From positions 1 through 39,867 of the forward strand of contig NZ_JASHKR010000044.1 in the NCBI RefSeq assembly GCF_030056815.1: DNA of 39,867 nt. Direction: 5' to 3'. The translations under genes and the position numbers were made by a program. Numbering within the stretch: position 1 is the stretch's first letter; every line of letters begins with the position of its first letter. The notes beneath the pieces were generated by a model, which saw nothing but the letters and a program-made list of their open reading frames with translations, was not told the DNA's origin and ran no database searches. Positions 1 through 9,100 of the stretch are shown piece by piece. The stretch is from Rhodococcus sp. IEGM 1379 (GTDB lineage: Bacteria > Actinomycetota > Actinomycetes > Mycobacteriales > Mycobacteriaceae).

Positions 1-295
1 GTACGCGCTGCTCGAGCGTCCCGGTGCTCGCTCGAAGCGCGGACAGTCCGGCGCCACGGATCTCGTCGGCGATTCCGTCCAGGACCTTCTGCAGTAATTC
101 GTCTCTGCTGGTGAAGCTTTCGTAAAAGTACCGCTCCGTCAACTTGGCGTGCGCGCAGATAGCAGTCATCGTGGCGCCGCGATTGCCTGCGGCCGAAAAT
201 ACTTCCAGTCCAGCCTCGAGCAAGCTTTCGCGACGCAGTGCTGCGCGCTGGTCGCCGCTCAGGCCGGCATACCGACGCGGCGTAGGAGGAGTCAT
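1..295 (-). CDS. TetR/AcrR family transcriptional regulator (5' part, cut by window edge)
   Basis: The minus strand reads open from an ATG at 295 to the left edge, giving about 98 residues with no stop. The N-terminal half is a typical TetR DNA-binding domain: a basic leader, then helices with AALRRESLLEAGLEVF, the turn GATMTAICAHA and the recognition segment KLTERYFYESFTSRDELL. TetR proteins are usually about 200 residues, so the ligand-binding half lies outside the window. It is divergent from the P450 gene at 388, and the space between them holds a perfect 7-bp inverted repeat (343-362). I infer that it represses itself and the P450. The ligand cannot be deduced. Family assignment is secure; the target is inference. 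Confidence 0.85.
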   Translation of the reverse strand, partial: MTPPTPRRYAGLSGDQRAALRRESLLEAGLEVFSAAGNRGATMTAICAHAKLTERYFYESFTSRDELLQKVLDGIADEIRGAGLSALRASTGTLEQRV

Positions 296-342
296 AGATC
301 GATATTGACAGATGCAATTGCTGTGACGCAGACTGCAGTTAT

Positions 343-362
343 CTGACAGGATGCACTGTCAG
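343..362. promoter_or_regulatory. Palindromic operator candidate between tetR and P450
   Basis: The arms CTGACAG (343-349) and CTGTCAG (356-362) are perfect inverted repeats around the six bases gatgca. A weaker copy, TGACAG then CTGTGA, lies at about 306-326 and also contains atgca. Size and position between divergent genes suit a TetR dimer. A TTGACA hexamer at 305-310 could be a -35 element, but I see no good -10 at the right distance. Confidence 0.55.
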
Positions 363-387
363 ATGGAAACGGGAGTTGAGGTTCATC

Positions 388-1776
388 ATGTCCAAGATCC
401 TGGCCAGCCCACCCGCACGCTCACAGTTGCACCCGATCTCGGGACGATCAGGGCTGCCCGTCGTCGGGCACTCACTCGAGTACATCCGCAATCCACTCGC
501 TTTGATGCAAAAGCATTGGGATCGTTACGGAGAGGTCTCTTGGTTCTCGATGGTCGGTCGGCGTTGGATCGCTGTTCTCGGACCTGACGCGTGCCAAGAA
601 GTTCTGCAGAACGCAGATCGAGCTTTCGTCAACAGTGATGGCTGGTCAGTCCTGATCGGGCCCTTCTTTCACGGTGGCCTCATGCTCCTCGATTCGGAAG
701 AACACCTACGGCACCGTCGAATCATGCAGCAGGCGTTCACCCGATCGCGACTCGAGAAGACGGTCGACGTTCTCAACCCGGCGATCGACGCGGCACTCGA
801 CACTTGGACCCCCACTGACGGATTTCGTGCATACACGGCAGTTAAAACGCTCACCCTCGATCTCGCCACTGCCATCTTCATGGGCGGCGCGGAAGGAACT
901 ACCGAGAGCGAGATTTCCTCGGTAAAGAAGGCCTTCGTCGATTGCGTCCAGGCGGCAACCTCGGTGATCCGCTATCCCGTTCCTGGGACCCGATGGAAAC
1001 GAGGGCTCGACGGACGCCGAGTCCTGGAAGACTTTTTTCGTCGCTACCTACCGGCGCGGCGAACTCACGAAACCGACGACCTGTTCTCCGTGCTCTGTCA
1101 CATCGAATCCGAAGCAGGGCAACGCTTCAGTGACGACGAGGTGATCAATCATATGATCTTCCTCCTGATGGCCGCACACGACACCTCCACGATCACCATC
1201 TCCACGATGATGCAGTACCTGGGTCAGCACCCACAGTGGCAGGACAGGTGCCGAGCAGAGTCTCTCGCGTTAGAGACCTCGACGCCGAGTTATGCAGATC
1301 TCGACGGACTGGGCAGCCTCGATCTGGTTATGAAGGAATGTCTCCGAATTGTCTCTCCCGTACCGGTCATGGCGCGACGGGCGGTTCGCGATACCCAAGT
1401 GCAGGGGCACTTCGTGCCCGCGGGAACCTATGCTGCAGTTGCTCCTCACTTCACCCACCACATGTCGCAATACTGGCCTGACCCAGAGCGTTTCGATCCC
1501 GAGCGCTTCGCGGAGCATCGGCGCGAAGACAAGGTGCATCGATACGCCTGGGAACCGTTCGGCGGTGGTGTACACAAATGCCTCGGAATGCACTTCGCCG
1601 GTGCCGAGATCAAAGCAATCATGCATCACGTCCTCCTACGCTTCGACTGGCACGTCGACGCCGACTACGTCGCCCCGCTCAACTTCACGTCCTTGCCGTT
1701 CCCCTCCGACGGTCAGCCCGTCGACCTGCGTCGACGCCCGCTTATTCAGGCTGAGTCCCTCCGGCCGGAAACGTAA
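388..1776 (+). CDS. Cytochrome P450 monooxygenase
   Basis: A 462-residue soluble P450, full length for a bacterial enzyme. The I-helix oxygen-activation motif is AAHDTS (Asp265-Thr266), the K-helix ExxR pair is Glu317/Arg320, and the heme loop is FGGGVHKCLG with the axial ligand Cys398. An ATG at 388 with GAGG six bases upstream is preferred to the in-frame TTG at 376. No dedicated ferredoxin or reductase lies beside it. The N-terminal GLPVVGHSLEYI segment resembles the CYP120/CYP136-like group more than the short CYP105-type enzymes, but I would not assign a family. It is convergent with the acyl-CoA ligase (17 bp apart). Hydroxylation of a hydrophobic substrate is the family role; the actual substrate is unknown. 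Confidence 0.93.
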   Translation: MSKILASPPARSQLHPISGRSGLPVVGHSLEYIRNPLALMQKHWDRYGEVSWFSMVGRRWIAVLGPDACQEVLQNADRAFVNSDGWSVLIGPFFHGGLMLLDSEEHLRHRRIMQQAFTRSRLEKTVDVLNPAIDAALDTWTPTDGFRAYTAVKTLTLDLATAIFMGGAEGTTESEISSVKKAFVDCVQAATSVIRYPVPGTRWKRGLDGRRVLEDFFRRYLPARRTHETDDLFSVLCHIESEAGQRFSDDEVINHMIFLLMAAHDTSTITISTMMQYLGQHPQWQDRCRAESLALETSTPSYADLDGLGSLDLVMKECLRIVSPVPVMARRAVRDTQVQGHFVPAGTYAAVAPHFTHHMSQYWPDPERFDPERFAEHRREDKVHRYAWEPFGGGVHKCLGMHFAGAEIKAIMHHVLLRFDWHVDADYVAPLNFTSLPFPSDGQPVDLRRRPLIQAESLRPET

Positions 1777-1793
1777 GAAGCTGCCGGGCTGAG

Positions 1794-3392
1794 TTACGTG
1801 GCAGTGGCCCTGAGTTCGAACTTGAGAACCTTGCCGGTGGGTGTACGAGGAAGCTCGAGGGGAAAGACTATTTCCCGCGGCACCTTGTACCCGGCGAGCA
1901 AGGTCCGGGTGTGCTCGACGAGTTCTTCAGCGGTGACGGTCAATCCCTTGCCCAGCACCACAAATGCCTTGGGACGTTCACCCCACTTCTCGTCGGGAAC
2001 ACCGATCACGGCGACGTCGACCACTGCGGGATGGCTCATGATCGCCTGTTCCACCTCGACGGTAGAGATGTTCTCGCCGCCGGAGATGATGATGTCCTTT
2101 GCGCGGTCCTTCAGCTGGATATATCCGTCGGGGTGCATTACTCCGAGATCGCCGGTGTGGAACCAGCCCCCGGCAAAAGCCTGTGCTGTGGCGGCCTCGT
2201 CGCGGTAGTACCCGAGCATCACGTTGTTGCCGCGCAGCACTATTTCGCCCATCGCAATGCCGTCGGCGGGAACATCATTCATGTCGGGATCGACAACGCG
2301 GGCGTTCTCGGCCTGCACCATTCCGACGCCTTGGCGGGAGAGCAGGGCAGCGCGCTCGGCGGGCGTCTTCTCGTCCCAGGCTTCCTGGTACTCGCAGATC
2401 GTGTACGGCCCGTACACCTCGGTGAGTCCGTACACGTGGACGACGGTGATGCCGATTTCTTCGAGCTGGCCGATGACGGTCGGTGACGGGGGAGCGCCGG
2501 CAGTGGTGATCCGCAGGCTGTCGACCTTGTGGGCCTGTTCGGCGCCGGCGATGGTGGAACAGACGGTCGGAGCGCCGCACAGATGCGTCACTCCTTGGTT
2601 GTCGATGGCGTCCCAGATTACGTCGGCGCGAACTGCGCGCAGGCAGATGTGGGTGCCGGCGGCCTGCGTGACAGCCCAGGGGGTGCACCAGCCATTGCAG
2701 TGGAACATGGGCAGTGTCCACAGATACTTGGTGGATCCGTCGAAACCGTTGTGGAAAGTCTCGCCGAAGGAGTTCAGGTAGGCGCCGCGATGGGAGTACA
2801 TGACGCCCTTGGGTTTTCCGGTGGTTCCGGAGGTGTAGTTGATGGCGATGCACTGTTGTTCGTCGTCAACGCCCCAGTGCAGCGGCTGATCAGCGAGTGC
2901 TTGGCCTTCGGTCAGTAGGTCCGCGTACTGTCCGGTGACGATTCCGGAAGGAACTTCGGGGGAGGGCACCGTGGAATCGGGGATCTCGATTATCTCGCGC
3001 AGACTCGACACGTTTGCCTTGGACGAGGCCACGGACCCGACGAACTCGGAATCGACAAACAGGATGGTGGTGCCCGAGTGATCGAGGATGTACTCGAGCT
3101 CAGGGCCAGCCAGACGCGAATTCAGGGCGATCAGAACACCGCCGGCCAGGGGCACGGCAAAGTGCGCGAATAACATCTCAGGGATGTTCGGAGCGAGGTA
3201 GGCGACGCGGTCACCGGGTGTGATGCGCTCACGGAGAACTCGTGCCAGCGTGGCTACCTCGTCGCCGAATTCGCGGTACGTGTACGTCCGGTCGCCGTGA
3301 ATGACGGCCGTTCGGTCGGGGAACACCGATGCACTGCGTTCGAGAAAACGCAGCGGGCTCAGTGGGGTGTTGTTGGCTGTCGGTGCAGACAC
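1794..3392 (-). CDS. FadD-type acyl-CoA synthetase (AMP-forming)
   Basis: A complete 532-residue member of the ANL superfamily, which activates a carboxylic acid to its adenylate and then its CoA thioester. The phosphate-binding loop YTSGTTGKPKG begins at residue 186. Downstream are GWFHTGDLG, KDIIISGGENIS and the C-terminal lysine in PTGKVLKF (about Lys521). The start is taken at GTG 3392 because GGAGG lies five bases upstream; the frame stays open to 3587, but that extension is arginine-rich and unlike the family. The overall pattern resembles medium-chain AlkK-like ligases; chain-length preference cannot be read here. It is divergent from the GAF-LuxR regulator at 3551, which may control it. 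Confidence 0.92.
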   Translation of the reverse strand: MSAPTANNTPLSPLRFLERSASVFPDRTAVIHGDRTYTYREFGDEVATLARVLRERITPGDRVAYLAPNIPEMLFAHFAVPLAGGVLIALNSRLAGPELEYILDHSGTTILFVDSEFVGSVASSKANVSSLREIIEIPDSTVPSPEVPSGIVTGQYADLLTEGQALADQPLHWGVDDEQQCIAINYTSGTTGKPKGVMYSHRGAYLNSFGETFHNGFDGSTKYLWTLPMFHCNGWCTPWAVTQAAGTHICLRAVRADVIWDAIDNQGVTHLCGAPTVCSTIAGAEQAHKVDSLRITTAGAPPSPTVIGQLEEIGITVVHVYGLTEVYGPYTICEYQEAWDEKTPAERAALLSRQGVGMVQAENARVVDPDMNDVPADGIAMGEIVLRGNNVMLGYYRDEAATAQAFAGGWFHTGDLGVMHPDGYIQLKDRAKDIIISGGENISTVEVEQAIMSHPAVVDVAVIGVPDEKWGERPKAFVVLGKGLTVTAEELVEHTRTLLAGYKVPREIVFPLELPRTPTGKVLKFELRATAT

Positions 3393-3474
3393 GGGTTCCT
3401 CCGAAAGATGACGTGGTCGGACGCTGTAGCTCGCACCCACAGCATGTGTGACCGGCGCTACAAATGCTCGGGTT

Positions 3475-3488
3475 GCACGATATTGTGC
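3475..3488. promoter_or_regulatory. Short inverted repeat between divergent ligase and luxR genes
   Basis: GCAC (3475-3478) and GTGC (3485-3488) flank gatatt in the 158-bp space between the divergent starts at 3392 and 3551. An AT-rich stretch, tatatacatt, follows near 3522-3531 and could carry a -10 for luxR. Four-base arms are short enough to occur by chance. Confidence 0.25.
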
Positions 3489-3550
3489 CCACGACAAAGC
3501 CGCTACCCTCTGAAGTGGGTATATACATTGATCCCCGACCAGGAGTGCAC

Positions 3551-4402
3551 GTGAACAGCGTTTTGAGGCCGAGCGACGACGACGCACTGCGCGCCGTACT
3601 GCGTCGACTGCATCCGCAAACCGAGTTGCCGGTCTTGTTCGGTGGCTGCGTCAGTGGAAGGGCGTTGACCATCACCGGCTACGTCGGAACGCGCACCAAC
3701 ATCCTGCGGAACCTCGAGATCAATGCCGAGTGTGGGCTCGGTGGACGTGCGATCGCCGAACAGCGACCCGGTGCGGTGCAGGACTACGCCAACTCGTCGC
3801 ACATCACTCACGACTACGACCACGAAGTCGGCACCGAGGGAATCGAATCGCTCATGGCTGTCCCCATCGTCGTGCGGGGTAAGACGCGTGGTGCGCTCTA
3901 CGGCGGACTCCGGGCCAACTTGCCGATCGGGGACGTGATCGCCGACAAGATGATGCGTGCGTCGTACTCGCTGGCCCGCGAAATCGAAATCCGCGACGAG
4001 GTGGATCGTCGTGTCACGATGCTCGATACCGCTGCGGTGGAACAGATATCGGTTCGGGAAGCAAAAGTTTCCGACGCATTGACCGAGAGCTTTCTAGCAT
4101 TGAGTGAGATTGCGGCTGGTCTGGACGACGAGATACTCAGCGCTCAGGTTCAAGCCGTCGAAGCGAAGTTGAGGGCTCTGGCAGTACCTGATCGGAATGC
4201 GAGCACGATCACGCTTTCGCCGCGTGAAACCGAAGTGATGAGTTACGTCGCGTTGGGCCTGCGCAATGCGGAAATCGCTGAGAGACTCGCGTTGAGCACC
4301 GAGACCGTCAAGACCTACATGCGCAATCTCATGGCCAAACTCGAGGTGCACAGTCGCCACGAGGCGGTTGTCGAGGCAAAGCGTCAAGGGTTGATCTTGT
4401 AA
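3551..4402 (+). CDS. GAF domain - LuxR family transcriptional regulator
   Basis: A 283-residue protein. Residues of about 30-165 have the character of a GAF sensor domain (GLGGRAIAEQRPGAVQDY, then GIESLMAVPIVVRGKTRGALYGG). A predicted helical linker follows, then a LuxR-type helix-turn-helix at 222-283 (LSPRETEVMSYVALGLRNAE, then STETVKTYMRNLMAKL). GTG 3551 is chosen because AGGAG lies five bases before it; an upstream in-frame start at 3464 would add an unlikely leader. It has no receiver domain and no AHL-binding domain, so control probably works through a small molecule bound by the GAF part. It is divergent from the FadD gene and 100 bp upstream of the amidase, both plausible targets. Confidence 0.88.
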   Translation: MNSVLRPSDDDALRAVLRRLHPQTELPVLFGGCVSGRALTITGYVGTRTNILRNLEINAECGLGGRAIAEQRPGAVQDYANSSHITHDYDHEVGTEGIESLMAVPIVVRGKTRGALYGGLRANLPIGDVIADKMMRASYSLAREIEIRDEVDRRVTMLDTAAVEQISVREAKVSDALTESFLALSEIAAGLDDEILSAQVQAVEAKLRALAVPDRNASTITLSPRETEVMSYVALGLRNAEIAERLALSTETVKTYMRNLMAKLEVHSRHEAVVEAKRQGLIL

Positions 4403-4502
4403 GCGAGTCCCGGTAAGCGGAATCAGACAGCGTCGCGGCTGAACTGCTTGGTATGACGGACCTCACAATCGTCAATGCGGTACACGAGTAATGAGGGCAT
4501 CG

Positions 4503-5930
4503 ATGCAGGATTTGTTCGACAACAGCGACATGACCGGCCTGGCCGACGCGATCCGCAAGAGAGACGTATCGGCAGCAGAGGTTCTCGAGTTCAGCCTGAG
4601 CCGATTCGACGAGCGCAATCCTGCAGTCAATGCGGTGATCAGTGAACGACGTGACGAGGCACGCGCCGAAGTCGCTGCCGGTCTTCCCGACGGACCTTTG
4701 CGCGGCATCCCGTTCGTGATCAAGGACCTCGGCGTGGACGTCGCCGGCCTGCCGAGCACCAACGGATCACGGCTGTTTGCCGACGTTGTCGCGTCCGAGG
4801 ATTCGGAACTGGTCAAGCGTTACCGGCGTGCCGGCATGGTCATCATCGGTAAGACCAACTCGCCGGAGTTCGGTCAGAACGCCAGCACGGAACCGCAGTT
4901 GTTCGGACCGACGCGCAACCCGCATCGGCTCACGCATTCCGTCGGTGGTTCTTCGGGTGGATCTGCGGCGGCAGTCGCTGCCGGCATCGTCCCGGCCGGC
5001 CAGGCCAGCGACGGCGGCGGATCGATTCGTATTCCGGCAGCAGCGTGCGGATTGGTTGGCCTCAAGCCCAGCCGCGGGCGAGTCCCGGCGTACCCCAAGC
5101 AGGCTCTGCTGGCCGGACCGATGAGCGTCAATCATGCAGTGACACGCAGTGTTCGAGATTCGGCAGTGCTGTTGGATGTCAGCGCTGGTCCGATTCCCGG
5201 TGATCCGTACGTCATCGCACCGCCGACGCAGCAGTACGTCGACGTGGTGGGTACCGATCCCGGACGGTTGCGTATCGGTATCGCGACGGTCATGCCGTCG
5301 GGTGCAGCGGTGCATTCCGATTGCAGCGCAGCAACACTCGATATTGCGGGCGTGCTGGAGGCTCTCGGACACGAGGTGATCGACAAGGCTCCCGAGTTCC
5401 CGTTCGAAGAATTGATGAGCGGATTGACGAACTTGATGGCCGTGCCGGTCGCGGTCGACATCAATGCCCGGCTCGCTCAGCTGGGCCGCGAACTGCGCGA
5501 CGACGATCTCGAGCCGATGACACGGATGATCTACGACCGTGCCAATGCGAATACGGCCGGCGAGTACGTGAAGGCGCTCCGTGATCTGGAGAAGGCTGCC
5601 ACGATGCTGGGCGGCTACTTCACCGACTACGACCTGTTGCTCACCCCGACACTAGGCACGGTAGTTCCGCCGCTCGGATTGCTGGACACGATGAACCCGG
5701 CGTCCCTGTGGGAGCACGGAATGTCGTTCAGCGGCATGACAAGTCCGTTCAATGTGACGGGTCAGCCGGCGATCTCCTTGCCGTTGGGTAAGGACAGCGC
5801 GGGTATGCCCGTCGGTGTGCAGTTGGTTGCCGCCTTCGGCCGTGAAGATCTGCTGCTGCAGGTTGCCGCGCAACTCGAAGTGGCGCGTCCGTGGAACACC
5901 GCGCCGGTGTGGCCTCCGGTCGAGGGGTAA
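4503..5930 (+). CDS. Amidase-signature family hydrolase
   Basis: A 475-residue amidase-signature enzyme with a full Ser-cisSer-Lys triad: Lys74 in VIKDLG, Ser151 in GGSSGGS, and nucleophile Ser174 in DGGGSIRIPAA. The family hydrolyses amides (aryl or aliphatic) to acid plus ammonia or amine. ATG 4503 has GAGGG five bases upstream; an in-frame ATG at 4491 has no good site. No GatB/GatC partners are nearby, so a tRNA amidotransferase role is unlikely. With ligases on both sides, it may release an acid from an amide before CoA activation; that link is inference. The C-terminal region has the usual FNVTGQPAISLP segment. Confidence 0.92.
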   Translation: MQDLFDNSDMTGLADAIRKRDVSAAEVLEFSLSRFDERNPAVNAVISERRDEARAEVAAGLPDGPLRGIPFVIKDLGVDVAGLPSTNGSRLFADVVASEDSELVKRYRRAGMVIIGKTNSPEFGQNASTEPQLFGPTRNPHRLTHSVGGSSGGSAAAVAAGIVPAGQASDGGGSIRIPAAACGLVGLKPSRGRVPAYPKQALLAGPMSVNHAVTRSVRDSAVLLDVSAGPIPGDPYVIAPPTQQYVDVVGTDPGRLRIGIATVMPSGAAVHSDCSAATLDIAGVLEALGHEVIDKAPEFPFEELMSGLTNLMAVPVAVDINARLAQLGRELRDDDLEPMTRMIYDRANANTAGEYVKALRDLEKAATMLGGYFTDYDLLLTPTLGTVVPPLGLLDTMNPASLWEHGMSFSGMTSPFNVTGQPAISLPLGKDSAGMPVGVQLVAAFGREDLLLQVAAQLEVARPWNTAPVWPPVEG

Positions 5931-6028
5931 TTGCGCGACGCCAGCGGTCCGACGGTGCTTCATGCCTGCGTCGGGCCGCATAGTCGTGCGCTGGTGTAAC
6001 CCGTATTCAGTGCTCGTCGAAAGCGAAA

Positions 6029-6049
6029 AGTATTTCTAATCGAAATACT
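6029..6049. promoter_or_regulatory. AT-rich inverted repeat, operator candidate
   Basis: AGTATTTC (6029-6036) and GAAATACT (6042-6049) are perfect 8-bp arms around taatc. It lies about 140 bp upstream of the ligase-carboxylase fusion and is far more AT-rich than its surroundings. It has no T-run, so a regulator site is more likely than a terminator. Confidence 0.5.
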
Positions 6050-6138
6050 GCATCTTGAACGACTCTATTGCGTAGTATCCGAAAATAGCGGTGGTGAGAA
6101 ACCCCGTCGACGTGGAGCGCGGACACTTCGATCTGCGC

Positions 6139-6164
6139 TCGACGAATTCGTCGATTGCAATCGA
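6139..6164. promoter_or_regulatory. Two overlapping perfect palindromes upstream of the fusion gene
   Basis: TCGACGAATTCGTCGA (6139-6154) and TCGATTGCAATCGA (6151-6164) are perfect palindromes of 16 and 14 bp that share TCGA. They end 28 bases before the start at 6192, where a repressor or initiation region would lie. With the repeat at 6029-6049, the 261-bp gap 5931-6191 holds three symmetric elements and no gene. Confidence 0.5.
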
Positions 6165-6191
6165 ATAGCTTGTAGCGGAAATGGATCAACA

Positions 6192-9100
6192 ATGGTCGTT
6201 CAACCAGACATGCAGGATCGGCGATCTCGCGCCTTGGCGGATCTGACCGGCCCGGGAGAGTTGTTCGAGGTAGCCGACGAGAGCGTAGTCGGGCGAGTGA
6301 TGCCGGTGTTCACCAACCGCGCACACACACTTCGCGATCTTCTCGCCGCATCTGCCGAGCACGGCGATGCCGAGTACCTGGTGTGCGATGAATTGCGGAT
6401 TACGTTCACCGATCACCTTGCGCAAGTGGCGTCCCTCGCCGAAGAACTGCGACGCGAATACTCGGTCGGTAAAGGTGACAGAGTCGCCATCCTGTCGGCG
6501 AACAATGCTCAGTGGATCGTCACGTTCTGGGCGGTGACGTCGATCGGGGCGATCACGGTTGGGATGAATTCGATGTGGTCGTCCAACGAAATCGCATACG
6601 GCATGGCACATTCCACGCCGAGATTGGTAGTGGCCGACGCGAAACGGCGAGAACTACTCGGCAACGTAGACGTCCCGGTCCTGTCTACCGAAACCGACGT
6701 ACCTCGGCTGTCCGCGGTGCATTCCGATGCCCAGCTGTCTGCCTGCGACATCGACGAGGACGACCCCGCTGTCATTCTGTACACGAGCGGCACTACCGGA
6801 CGCCCCAAGGGTGTGACGCACTCGCATCGGAACATCATCACCGCGAACGACTTTCACCGATTCAACGACTCGCTGGCAACGCATCTCGGGGCGCCTCCGT
6901 CGAAGCATCGACGATTCCTCCTGTCGAACCCTCTGTTTCATATCGCGTCGCTACACAATCTTGCCGTGCCGCGGTTGTCGATCGGCGACACAGCAGTCAT
7001 CTATAGCGGCCGGTTCGAAATCGAACGTGTGCTGCGGTTGATCGAACGTGAGCGGATAACAAACTGGGGCGCTGTGCCGACCATGGCCAATCGACTTGTA
7101 TCACACGGAAATCTATCCAGATACGATCTGTCCTCATTGAAGACGATGTCGCTGGGATCAGCTCCTTCATCAACCGCTCTGAAGGAAAGGATTCGTGAGT
7201 TACTGCCGGTCGCAGGCCGCTCCCTCGGGACGACGTACGGACTCACGGAGTCGTCTACCGGGGCAACGCTGGCCACCGCGGCAGATCTCACGGACTATCC
7301 GGATTCGGTCGGCCGACCGGTGGTCACGATGAGCGTCGAGGTCCGTGATGAAAAGGGTCGTCGCCTGCCTGATGGCTATGAAGGCGAAATATGCTTGCGA
7401 GGGCCTCACGTGATGTTGGGCTACTGGAACAACGACGAGGCGACGAAGGCCGCAATCGACGTGGACGGTTGGCTTCGCACCGGAGATCTGGGCTTCATTG
7501 CAGACGGTCACCTCCGCGTCAGCAGTCGGCGTTCGGACCTCATACTGCGCGGTGGAGAAAACATCTATCCGGTCGAGGTCGAGAATGCGCTGAGTGAACA
7601 TCCTGCGGTGCAGGAATGCGCCGTAATCGGAGTCCCGCATCCGGATCTCGGTGAAGAGGTGGCCGCCATCGTGGTGGTCGACGCGCCGGGTGCGGTGTCG
7701 GAAGCCGATCTGACCACGTTCGTTCGAGAGCGTCTGGCCAAGTACAAGGTGCCTTCGAAGTGGAGGCTCACGGTAGATCCGTTGCCGCGCAATGCAACAG
7801 GCAAGGTGCTGCGGCGGCAGTTGGACATCGACGCAGAACCGTCGATGGTCTCGGAGAATCGTCATGCCTGGGCGCCGTTGTTGGCTGCGCTCGATGAGCG
7901 CCGCGTGGCGGCTCGGGCAATGGGAGGGCCGGACAAGCTGCTGCGCTACCGGCGATTCGGTCGGGTGGATTCCCGAGAGCGCATTGCGAAGCTATTGGAT
8001 CACGGCACTTTCCAGGAAATCGGCGTTCTCGCCGGCGATACATCGATACCGTCGGATGGATTTGTTGCCGGATCCGGTCTCGTCAACGGTCGCCCGGTTC
8101 TGGTCGGCTCGGAGGACTTCACGGTCGCCGGCGGTTCGATCGGGACTGCGGCTGCCACCAAACGTGCTCGCATCGCGGAACTTGCCAAGCGAGAACGCGT
8201 TCCGTTGGTGATGATGCTCGAAGGTGCGGGACATCGGGCCACGAATGCACTGCATCCGCACCGGCCGGCACCGAACGATCTTCAAGCTATGGCTGAGCTT
8301 TCGGGTCTCGTCCCGACCGTTTCGGTAGTCTGTGGTCCCTCAGCGGGCCACGGTGCGCTCGCTGCGCCCATGTCGGATTTTGTGGTGATGATCGATGGTC
8401 ATGGCGCATTGTTCGCTGCGGGGCCACCATTGGTGGAGGCGTCGATGGCAGAAAAGGTGACAAAGGAAGACCTCGGCGGCCCCGATGTGCACGCAGTGCA
8501 GAGCGGGGTCGCAGATAATGTGGCAGCAGATATCGACTCTGCACTCGCATTGGCTCGGCGGTACCTGTCCTATTTCCCGTCGAACGCGTGGAATCGTACA
8601 GAACTTTCAAACCCCGAAGCTTCAGTTGCCGCACCGCGGTCACTCGAAACTATTCTCGACGCAATCCCGCCGAACCCTCGTATCCCGTACGACATGCGGG
8701 ATGTGCTGTCCGTGATGGTTGACCAGGACACTTTGTTCGAACTGCAGCCGCACCACGGCTCATCAGTGATCACGGCGCTGGCTAGGATGGGAGGCCGTGC
8801 GGTCGCTGTCGTCGCCAACCAGCCGCTCGTACTCGCAGGTGCTCTCGACGTTGCAGCAGCGGAGAAAGCTACCCGATTCATCGAGATGACCGGCGCTTTT
8901 CATCTGCCCTTGATCTTCCTGGCTGATAACCCGGGTGTTCTGGCGGGAAGCAAGTCCGAGCGGGAGGGGATACTGCGGGCAAGTGCTCGAATGTTTTCGG
9001 CTCAGCATCGGTCTACCGTGCCGAAAATGCATGTGACAGTGCGTAAAGCATTCGGTTTCGGCGGATCGGTGATGGGGCAGAACGCTTTCGACCATCAGAC

